Positions 1 through 5,454 of a DNA stretch of 5,454 nucleotides are shown here, piece after piece. Under the pieces are notes generated by a model. That model saw only the letters and a program-made list of their open reading frames with translations, did not search any database and was not told where the DNA came from. Where the stretch lies: NCBI RefSeq assembly GCF_014859565.1, contig NZ_JACUUA010000211.1, forward strand, positions 1 to 5,454, given 5' to 3'. Position 1 is the first letter of the stretch; each line of letters begins with the position of its first letter. Source of the stretch: Marinospirillum sp. (GTDB lineage: Bacteria; Pseudomonadota; Gammaproteobacteria; Pseudomonadales; Halomonadaceae). A program made the translations under genes and the position numbers.

Positions 1-24
1 AGCAGGGTCAAACAGCTGTTCGGA

Positions 25-43
25 GAGGCTGATTCACAGCCTC
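25..43. other. Hairpin downstream of parC, possible weak terminator
   Basis: GAGGCTG (25-31), loop ATTCA, CAGCCTC (37-43) form a perfect 7-bp stem about 50 nt past the parC stop. Neither strand has a T-run after the stem, so it is not a typical intrinsic terminator. It could be a 3'-end stabilising structure or a Rho-dependent pause site. The rest of 1-95 holds the 10-bp palindrome AACAGCTGTT (11-20) and no gene I can support. Confidence 0.35.
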
Positions 44-95
44 ATGAATAATGCGGGATCACGATAATCAGCTGGTTGATGACTCTGCACAGGTT

Positions 96-2354
96 TTAGC
101 CGTCCTTTTCCATCAAGTCGACCTTCTGGAAGCCGCGTGGCAGTTTGCTGCCGCGGCGACCTCTTTCTCCCATGTAATGCTCCAAATCCGCTGGTTTTAA
201 CGTCAGGGTACGTTTGCCTGAGGTGATTTTCAGTTGATCCGTATCACTCAACACTACTAATCCCCGCACGTATTCTTCCCGTCCTGCGGCACGGCGTGAA
301 GGAATATCAATGATTTTGTTGCCCTTGCCTTTACTCAGTTGTGGTAACTCACTCAGCATGAATACCAGCAAGCGCCCTTCATTGGAAACAGCAGCCAGTT
401 TAAGCTGGCTCAACTCGGCAGTAGGCAGCAGTTGGGGTTGCATGACTTCTGCACCTGTTGGCGGGTTGAGTAGTGCTTTACCGGCCTTATTTTTGCTGAT
501 CATGTCGCCCAGTGAGGTAATAAAACCATAACCGGCATCCGAGGTCACCAGTACCTGCTGCTGTTCCTGACCGATCAGCAATCCACGGAATTCTGCACCA
601 GCGGGTGGATTAATTTTGCTGGTGAGGGGTTCACCCTGACCCCGTGCAGAGGGCAAATCGTGGGCAGAAAGGCTGTAGCTGCGTCCGGTGTCATCCAACA
701 GCACCAGTTGCTGGTTGGATTTGCCGCGGACGGCCAGGAAAAACTCATCACCACTTTTGTAGCTGAGGCTCGACGGGTCGAGTTCGTGCCCCTTGGCTGA
801 ACGAATCCAACCCTTTTTGGACAGCACCACCGTGACTGGATCAGCACCGACCAGTTCGACTTGGGACAGGGCTTTGGAATCCTCGCGGATCACCAAGGCA
901 CAGCGGCGTTCATCACCATAGGTTTCAGCATCTGCACGCAGTTCATCAGCAATCAGGGCACGAAGTTTGTCATCACTGCCCAGCAGGTCAGTAAGTTTGC
1001 TGCGCTCGGTTTCCAGCTCGTTTTCTTCACCGCGAATTTTTTCTTCTTCCAGCCGAGCCAGATGGCGTAACTTCAGATCCAGTATGGCATCGGCCTGACG
1101 TTCACTGAGTCCAAATCGCTGTATCAGATCGGTGCGGGGTTCTTCTTCTTCACGAATGATACGGATGACTTCATCAATATTCAGGTAGGCAATCAACAAA
1201 CCTGCCAGCAGCTGCAGTCGATCTTCCACCTTGCGCAGGCGATTTTCCAGACGACGCACCACGGTCTGACGACGGAATACCAGCCATTCCTTCAACAGAG
1301 TGTTGAGGGGTTTGACCTGAGGGCGGCCATCCAGCCCGATGACGTTCATATTGACGCGGTGGTTTTTTTCCAGATCGGTGGTGGCGAACAGGTGCGCCAT
1401 CAGTGGTTCAATTTCCACTCGGTTGGAGCGGGGCACCAACACCAGTCGCACGGCATTTTCGTGGTCGGATTCATCCCGTAGATCGGCCAGCAAGGGCAAT
1501 TTTTTGGCTTGCATCTGGGCGGCTATCTGCTCCAGCACCTTGCTGGGAGAGACCTGATAAGGCAGTGCCTGAACCACAATTTCACCCTCTTCGAGAGTAT
1601 AGGTGGCGCGGCTTTTTACTGAGCCTTTACCGGTGCTGTAGAGGCGGTAAAGATCCTTGGCTGGGGTGATGATCTCCGCGCCCGTCGGGAAATCCGGGCT
1701 GGGAATAAAACGGGTCAGGTCAGCAATGCTGGCATTAGGATATTCCAGCAGGTGCAGGGTGGCTTGTACCACTTCACGAACATTGTGCGGTGGAATATCG
1801 GTTGCCATGCCCACGGCTATACCGGTACCGCCATTTAACAGGATATGTGGCAGGCGTGCGGGCAGGACTTCCGGCTCATTCAGGGTGCCGTCAAAGTTGG
1901 GTACCCAGTCGACTGTACCTTGCCCCAGTTCTTTTAACAGGACTTCTGAAAACCTTGCCAGACGGGATTCGGTATAACGCATGGCAGCAAAGGATTTAGG
2001 ATCATCCGGGCTACCCCAGTTGCCTTGACCATCCACCAGCGGGTAACGGTAACTGAAGTCCTGTGCCATCAGCACCATGGCTTCGTAACAGGCAGAATCC
2101 CCGTGGGGGTGAAACTTACCCAGCACATCACCCACGGTACGTGCCGACTTTTTATATTTGGCGGTAGCGGACAGTCCCAGCTCACTCATGGCATATACGA
2201 TGCGCCGCTGGACCGGTTTCATGCCGTCACCAATATGCGGGAGCGCACGATCCAGAATCACGTACATGGAATAATCCAAGTAGGCTTTTTCCGTATAGTT
2301 GCTCATGCTCAGGCGCTCAAAGTTGTCATCGACAAATTCGCTGTGGTTGGTCAT
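96..2354 (-). CDS. parC: DNA topoisomerase IV subunit A (ParC)
   Basis: ParC is the DNA-cleaving subunit of topoisomerase IV, the type IIA enzyme that unlinks daughter chromosomes. It acts in the cytoplasm as ParC2ParE2. The 752-residue product matches the family's usual length. The N-terminal winged-helix region holds [12 protein letters not shown] (residues 82-93) and the catalytic tyrosine Tyr127 after Arg126 in AAMRYTE. Ile179 in [15 protein letters not shown] corresponds to the DNA-bending isoleucine of GyrA. A tower and coiled-coil region follows (about 330-490). The C-terminal beta-pinwheel (about 500-745) shows five repeat-like blades, including KGKGNK near 675. It has this ParC-type signature and no canonical GyrA box, which separates it from GyrA. 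The start at 2354 has an AGAAGGA ribosome binding site 10 nt upstream and places the quinolone-region residues at Ser87 and Glu91, the numbering I recall for Pseudomonas ParC. Both are the susceptible-type residues. No frameshift or truncation is seen. Identification is very secure. Confidence 0.98.
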   Translation of the reverse strand: MTNHSEFVDDNFERLSMSNYTEKAYLDYSMYVILDRALPHIGDGMKPVQRRIVYAMSELGLSATAKYKKSARTVGDVLGKFHPHGDSACYEAMVLMAQDFSYRYPLVDGQGNWGSPDDPKSFAAMRYTESRLARFSEVLLKELGQGTVDWVPNFDGTLNEPEVLPARLPHILLNGGTGIAVGMATDIPPHNVREVVQATLHLLEYPNASIADLTRFIPSPDFPTGAEIITPAKDLYRLYSTGKGSVKSRATYTLEEGEIVVQALPYQVSPSKVLEQIAAQMQAKKLPLLADLRDESDHENAVRLVLVPRSNRVEIEPLMAHLFATTDLEKNHRVNMNVIGLDGRPQVKPLNTLLKEWLVFRRQTVVRRLENRLRKVEDRLQLLAGLLIAYLNIDEVIRIIREEEEPRTDLIQRFGLSERQADAILDLKLRHLARLEEEKIRGEENELETERSKLTDLLGSDDKLRALIADELRADAETYGDERRCALVIREDSKALSQVELVGADPVTVVLSKKGWIRSAKGHELDPSSLSYKSGDEFFLAVRGKSNQQLVLLDDTGRSYSLSAHDLPSARGQGEPLTSKINPPAGAEFRGLLIGQEQQQVLVTSDAGYGFITSLGDMISKNKAGKALLNPPTGAEVMQPQLLPTAELSQLKLAAVSNEGRLLVFMLSELPQLSKGKGNKIIDIPSRRAAGREEYVRGLVVLSDTDQLKITSGKRTLTLKPADLEHYMGERGRRGSKLPRGFQKVDLMEKDG

Positions 2355-2364
2355 GAATGGACTG

Positions 2365-2371
2365 TCCTTCT
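2365..2371 (-). promoter_or_regulatory. Ribosome binding site of parC
   Basis: On the minus strand this reads AGAAGGA, a good Shine-Dalgarno match lying 10 nt before the ATG at 2354. It supports this start over the in-frame ATG at codon 17, which would shorten the N-terminus relative to known ParC proteins. Confidence 0.7.
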
Positions 2372-2502
2372 GTTCTATCTTGGGGGCGCCAGTGTAACCT
2401 GAAGTCTGGTGTGAATAAATGCAGGACTGGGCAGATATACAGATGTTTGTAGTAAAGATTGTTTCCTTGTGTAGTGGTGGCTATCGCCTGTGGGTGCCTA
2501 TG

Positions 2503-2510
2503 GTTATAAT
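2503..2510. promoter_or_regulatory. Candidate -10 element(s) of the divergent promoter region
   Basis: The plus strand has a perfect TATAAT at 2505-2510, about 45 nt before the NERD-like gene, which would give an mRNA leader of roughly 37 nt. No good -35 box is seen at 15-19 nt spacing, and the upstream TATG is one base off the extended -10 position. The core TTATAA is palindromic, so the minus strand reads TATAAC at 2508-2503 (5 of 6 matches), which could start parC transcription with a leader of about 140 nt. The minus strand of this intergenic region contains no TTG at all, so parC has no classical -35 box here. The plus-strand call is moderate; the minus-strand call is tentative. Confidence 0.5.
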
Positions 2511-2525
2511 CCTTATATCTAGGTG

Positions 2526-2539
2526 CCACGCTTTCGTGG
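2526..2539 (+). other. 5'-UTR hairpin next to the ribosome binding site of the NERD-like gene
   Basis: CCACG (2526-2530), loop CTTT, CGTGG (2535-2539) form a perfect 5-bp stem, extended by a G-T pair at 2525/2540. It ends three bases before the AGGGAG ribosome binding site (2542-2547) and lies downstream of the candidate -10, so it would be in the mRNA leader. It could affect ribosome access or message stability. No terminator-type U-run follows it. Confidence 0.45.
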
Positions 2540-2541
2540 TC

Positions 2542-2547
2542 AGGGAG
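2542..2547 (+). promoter_or_regulatory. Ribosome binding site deciding the start of the NERD-like gene
   Basis: AGGGAG lies 7 nt before the ATG at 2555, which is ideal spacing, but only 4 nt before the in-frame TTG at 2552. This favours the ATG and a 275-residue product. Confidence 0.7.
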
Positions 2548-2554
2548 ATTTTTG

Positions 2555-3382
2555 ATGATTCTAAAAGACTATGTGCACCGCCCCGATGCTGATGCCCGCT
2601 CGGAAGAAACCTGTGCTGAGGCGGCCACGCGCTTGCGTAATGCTTTTAAGGCTAACGAAGATGTGGTGCTGCTGAATGATGTGCGTCTGCCTTTTGATGA
2701 GGAGCGCACGGTGAATGTGGATCACATCGTGCTGCATAGTTATGGCATGACGCTGATCAGCAGCCGCGCCATTTATGGCAAGATTGAAGTTAACTACCGG
2801 GGTGAGTGGAGTCGCAATATCAAAGGGCGTGAAATTGCGATGCAGAACCCTATTGAACTGTATAAACATGTCAGTAAGAATCTGCGGCAGAACCTCACCG
2901 CCAATATTGATCAGCTGTTGACACGTGCCAAGGGTGCTGTAGCACGAACCTTTGAAAACATGCCAATTGATGTGGTTTTTATTCAGGCATTAAAAAGCAC
3001 CATCATCGGGACGGGTATTAATCAGTCCAACATCATTTTTGTGGAAGCTCTGACCCAGAACATTAACCGCACTTTCAGTTCGTACAAAAAGCGCGAGTTT
3101 CAGATGTATGGTGGTTTGGATACCTTCAAGATTTCCCACTCTGATATGTATGCTATTGCCAATTTCTTGATGGGTAATGAAATTAATCGTAGTGATTACC
3201 CGGATGCAGTGGAACACACCAATGGTGCCATTGTTGCGCCTGCGGTTGAAGGTCGGCAGGGTATTGTGCGAGCGCACAGCACCCTGCCGGTCAAGATTAT
3301 TAAGGGTCGGGATATCAAGCCGAGCAAGCTGCCTCAGGAGCTTTCCGAGTCATCTGAGGCCAAATACAGGGTTAAGGGTTAA
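2555..3382 (+). CDS. NERD-like (nuclease-related) domain protein, probably catalytically inactive
   Basis: This is a 275-residue soluble protein with no signal peptide or membrane segment that I can see. Residues about 15-115 resemble the NERD domain, a relative of restriction-endonuclease-fold nucleases. A helix rich in Glu and Ala (17-33) is followed by NDVRLPF, then VDHIVLHSYGMTLISSRAIYGKI (55-77), Trp85, and NPIELYKHVSKNL (98-110). Asp56 of the core is present, but the usual Glu-x-Lys reads Ser69-Ser70-Arg71, so nuclease activity is doubtful. The section IDVVFIQALKS to NIIFVEALTQNI (138-170) looks like alternating strands and helices. The tail (about 225-275) is polar and probably flexible, and I see no zinc ribbon or helicase domain of the kind often joined to NERD. 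The gene is divergent from parC and overlaps the parE stop by 4 nt. Start chosen at ATG 2555 rather than TTG 2552 because of AGGGAG spacing. The reading frame is secure; the NERD assignment is from motif pattern only, and the function is unknown. Confidence 0.85.
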   Translation: MILKDYVHRPDADARSEETCAEAATRLRNAFKANEDVVLLNDVRLPFDEERTVNVDHIVLHSYGMTLISSRAIYGKIEVNYRGEWSRNIKGREIAMQNPIELYKHVSKNLRQNLTANIDQLLTRAKGAVARTFENMPIDVVFIQALKSTIIGTGINQSNIIFVEALTQNINRTFSSYKKREFQMYGGLDTFKISHSDMYAIANFLMGNEINRSDYPDAVEHTNGAIVAPAVEGRQGIVRAHSTLPVKIIKGRDIKPSKLPQELSESSEAKYRVKG

Positions 3383-5277
3383 ACCTCGGCCAGGTTGCCT
3401 TTGGACTCCAACCAGCTTTTACGATCTGGTGCGCGCTTTTTGGCCAGCAGCATATCCAGCAGTTCCAGCGCCTGATCCCCTTCTTCACGAATCAGCTGTA
3501 CCAGCCGCCGGGTTTCCGGTGCCATGGTGGTTTCGCGCAGCTGTGACGGGTTCATTTCCCCCAAGCCTTTAAAACGCTGCACGTTGATTTTGGCTTTACG
3601 CCCGGTCAGTCGGTCAAACACTGCTTCTTTTTCACTTTCGTCCAGCGCATAAAACACCTCTTTGCCGCAGTCGATGCGATAGAGGGGGGGCATGGCAACA
3701 AAAACATGGCCTTGTTCAACCAGTGCCGGGAAGTGACGCAGGAACAAGGCACACAACAGGGTGGCAATGTGCAGGCCATCCGAGTCAGCATCCGCCAGAA
3801 TACAGATTTTGCCATAACGCAGACCACTCAGATCATCCGAGCCGGGATCCATACCCAGAGCAACAGCAATATCATGAACCTCCTGTGAGGCCAGAATTTC
3901 ACTGGAGTCGACCTCCCAGGTATTCAGGATTTTTCCGCGCAGCGGCAGAATGGCTTGGAAAATTCGATCTCTGGCCTGTTTGGCTGAGCCACCAGCGGAA
4001 TCACCTTCCACCAGAAACAGCTCACTGCGTGCGATGTCTGGGCCGGTACAGTCTGCCAGTTTGCCGGGTAGTGCCGGTCCCTGGGTGATTTTTTTGCGTA
4101 CCACCTTTTTGGCGGCTCGCAATCGGCGGTTAGCACGACTGAGTACCAGTTCAGTAATGCGTTCAGCATCCAGGGTGTGTTGGTTTAACCACAGGGAAAA
4201 GGCATCTTTGATTACACCACTGATAAAAGTGGCGCTCTGGCGGGAAGACAGGCGCTCTTTGGTTTGTCCGGCAAACTGGGGATCCTGCATTTTTAATGAC
4301 AGCACATAACTGCAATCCTGCCACAGGTCTTCCGGTGCCAGTTTGACACCGCGTGGCAGCAGATTGCGGTATTCACAGAATTCACGCAGGGCATCCAGCA
4401 AACCACTGCGCAGGCCATTAACGTGGGTACCGCCTTGAGTGGTGGGGATGAGGTTAACGTAACTTTCCTGAACCAGTTCACCGCCTTCTGGCAACCAGAA
4501 CAAGGCCCAGTCTACGGCTTCATGAGAGGCCTTGAATTCGCCGTTGAAGGGGACTGATGGCAGGTTTTCCCAGCCATGACTGGCCTGTTGCAGATAATCA
4601 CTGAGCCCTTCTTGATAACACCATTCCAGCTGCAGGGGCTGGCCGGTGTCCGGGTCATTTTCCTGCTGATTGATAAAAATGACCTTGAGACCTGGACAAA
4701 GCACGGCCTTGGCTCTTAACAGGTGTTGCAAGCGGGCGGTGGCATAACGAGGACTGTCAAAATAACCGGCATCCGCCAGAAAATGCACTTCAGTGCCAGT
4801 ATCCTTACGCGCACAGTTGCCGATCACTTCCAGTTCGGAGGTTTTTTCACCGCCGGCAAAGGTAATACGGTGAATCTCACCGTTACGACGCACAATCACT
4901 TCCAGGTGCTCGGACAGGGCGTTTACTACGGATACACCTACACCATGCAGACCACCGGAAAACTCGTAGTTGTTGTTGGAGAATTTACCACCGGCATGAA
5001 GTCGGGTCAGGATCAGCTCAACCCCGGAAACTCCGTATTCAGGGTGCAGATCAATGGGCATGCCACGACCATTGTCACGCACACTCAGGCTGTTGTCCTT
5101 GTGCAGCGTCACACGGATTTCCGTGGCGTGGCCTGCCAGTGCTTCATCCACACTGTTGTCGATAACTTCCTGAGCCAGGTGATTGGGGCGGGTGGTGTCG
5201 GTGTACATCCCCGGACGTTTGCGAACCGGGTCGAGGCCGGTTAAGACCTCTATTGCGCGTGCATCATACTGTGTCAT
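3379..5277 (-). CDS. parE: DNA topoisomerase IV subunit B (ParE)
   Basis: ParE is the ATPase subunit of topoisomerase IV; it drives strand passage and supplies the TOPRIM metal site that works with the ParC tyrosine. The product is 632 residues, the usual length in Gammaproteobacteria. The GHKL ATPase shows QEVIDNSVDEAL (general-base Glu37, metal-binding Asn41), DNGRGMP (68-74) and the lid SGGLHGVGVSVVNALS (107-122). The QTK loop Lys is residue 340 in FAGQTKERLSS. The TOPRIM domain has EGDSAGG (Glu424), PLRGKILN (445-452) and DADSDG (Asp496, 498, 500). QRFKGLGEMNP follows at 567-577. DADSDG, where GyrB usually has DADVDG, together with the short length and the lack of the enterobacterial GyrB insertion, points to ParE. 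The frame stays open upstream to a TTG at 5403, but that extension resembles no ParE and the TTG lies inside the -35 box, so the ATG at 5277 is taken. A weak AGAAG lies 7 nt upstream of it. Confidence 0.98.
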   Translation of the reverse strand: MTQYDARAIEVLTGLDPVRKRPGMYTDTTRPNHLAQEVIDNSVDEALAGHATEIRVTLHKDNSLSVRDNGRGMPIDLHPEYGVSGVELILTRLHAGGKFSNNNYEFSGGLHGVGVSVVNALSEHLEVIVRRNGEIHRITFAGGEKTSELEVIGNCARKDTGTEVHFLADAGYFDSPRYATARLQHLLRAKAVLCPGLKVIFINQQENDPDTGQPLQLEWCYQEGLSDYLQQASHGWENLPSVPFNGEFKASHEAVDWALFWLPEGGELVQESYVNLIPTTQGGTHVNGLRSGLLDALREFCEYRNLLPRGVKLAPEDLWQDCSYVLSLKMQDPQFAGQTKERLSSRQSATFISGVIKDAFSLWLNQHTLDAERITELVLSRANRRLRAAKKVVRKKITQGPALPGKLADCTGPDIARSELFLVEGDSAGGSAKQARDRIFQAILPLRGKILNTWEVDSSEILASQEVHDIAVALGMDPGSDDLSGLRYGKICILADADSDGLHIATLLCALFLRHFPALVEQGHVFVAMPPLYRIDCGKEVFYALDESEKEAVFDRLTGRKAKINVQRFKGLGEMNPSQLRETTMAPETRRLVQLIREEGDQALELLDMLLAKKRAPDRKSWLESKGNLAEV

Positions 5278-5284
5278 GGGTTGG

Positions 5285-5289
5285 CTTCT
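5285..5289 (-). promoter_or_regulatory. Weak ribosome binding site of parE
   Basis: On the minus strand this reads AGAAG, 7 nt before the ATG at 5277. The match is poor, but the homology start of ParE (MTQYDARAIEVLTG) falls exactly here, so the start itself is well supported. Confidence 0.45.
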
Positions 5290-5315
5290 GTCGGTCTTGC
5301 ATGATTCGATCTGAA

Positions 5316-5366
5316 AACGGCCTAGTTTGCCCTCTGGAGGGGCTGTTTTGCAAGGCGGCAACCGTT
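5316..5366 (-). other. Foldable leader of the parE mRNA
   Basis: Plus-strand GGCAACCGTT (5357-5366) is complementary to TTGCC (5327-5331) and AACGG (5316-5320), which are separated by a 6-nt bulge. This gives a bulged stem of 5 + 5 bp just after the predicted transcription start near 5368. The enclosed 25 nt contain a further complementary pair, CCTCTGGAGG (5331-5340), although that overlaps the stem by one base. Seen by eye only; no known riboswitch class is recognised. Confidence 0.35.
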
Positions 5367-5374
5367 GAGACGTT

Positions 5375-5403
5375 TTTGTAATGTTCTGCTTTATTACAGT
5401 CAA
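5375..5403 (-). promoter_or_regulatory. Sigma70 promoter of parE
   Basis: On the minus strand, TTGACT (5403-5398, 5 of 6 matches to the -35 consensus) is separated by exactly 17 nt from TACAAA (5380-5375, 4 of 6 matches to the -10). The predicted start is near 5368, giving a leader of about 90 nt before the ATG at 5277. The stretch just upstream (5404-5432) is strongly AT-rich with T and A runs, as in UP elements that bind the RNA polymerase alpha subunit. This is the best promoter in the window and suggests that parE starts its own transcript. Confidence 0.7.
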
Positions 5404-5454
5404 TAAAAAATGTTAAGAAATAATTTTTATTTTGTGACGCAGCGCAAGTGACCT

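Noticed and set aside
1..51. Plus-strand open frame ending in TAA at 49-51, possible C-terminus of a gene entering from the left (ends GEADSQPHE)
   Set aside because: Sixteen open codons occur readily by chance and the residues match nothing I recognise. It would need sequence to the left of the window to judge.
2025..2402. Plus-strand open frame of 125 codons opposite the parC start region
   Set aside because: It is antisense to the most conserved part of ParC and shows no recognisable domain; a shadow frame.
2326..2529. Minus-strand 67-codon frame overlapping the parC start, possible leader peptide
   Set aside because: It starts with GTG inside the leader hairpin of the opposite gene, upstream of the only candidate parC -10, and has no clear ribosome binding site. 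The sequence resembles no known peptide.
3393..3419. GGTTG/CAACC stem followed by AGCTTTT just after the stop of the NERD-like gene, possible terminator
   Set aside because: The 5-bp stem has an 11-nt loop, the T-run is short and it lies in the parE coding end, so it is too weak to call.
4723..5244. Plus-strand open frame of 173 codons opposite the start of parE
   Set aside because: It is wholly antisense to the conserved ATPase domain of ParE, and its composition (many Thr, Val, Gly and His) is what a coding strand read backwards gives. No homology or ribosome binding site was recognised.
5434..5452. GTGAC direct repeats (5434-5438 and 5448-5452) near the right edge, possible operator
   Set aside because: Five-base repeats are expected by chance, match no operator I know, and the region is cut by the window end.

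Overview
The window carries the two subunits of a bacterial topoisomerase IV, parE and parC, both on the minus strand. A plus-strand gene lies between them and encodes a protein with a NERD-like (nuclease-related) domain. ParE and ParC are full length and close in motif order and length to those of Gammaproteobacteria such as E. coli and Pseudomonas. Base composition is balanced apart from one AT-rich patch at the right end. I infer a gammaproteobacterium outside the enterics, but the genus cannot be fixed from this window.

Layout, left to right. Positions 1-95 lie downstream of parC and hold only a short hairpin and a palindrome. Positions 96-2354 (minus) are parC. Positions 2355-2551 are a divergent intergenic region with the parC ribosome binding site, a perfect TATAAT on the plus strand that reads as TATAAC on the minus strand, and a small hairpin beside the ribosome binding site of the plus-strand gene. 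Positions 2555-3382 (plus) are the NERD-like gene. Positions 3379-5277 (minus) are parE, whose stop codon overlaps that of the NERD-like gene in a shared TTAA. Positions 5278-5454 hold a convincing sigma70 promoter for parE with an AT-rich upstream stretch, and a leader of about 90 nt that can fold.

How the genes work together. ParE (ATPase and TOPRIM) and ParC (DNA breakage and reunion, plus C-terminal beta-pinwheel) form the ParC2ParE2 enzyme that decatenates replicated chromosomes and removes positive supercoils. The NERD-like gene is convergent with parE and divergent from parC, so it interrupts any simple parE-parC operon. ParC probably has its own promoter. The NERD-like protein keeps the Asp of the domain core but has Ser-Ser-Arg where active nucleases carry Glu-x-Lys, so it is probably not a working nuclease. 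Its position beside topoisomerase IV is suggestive, but no functional link can be shown from sequence alone. I see no mobile element, CRISPR array, tRNA or rRNA.
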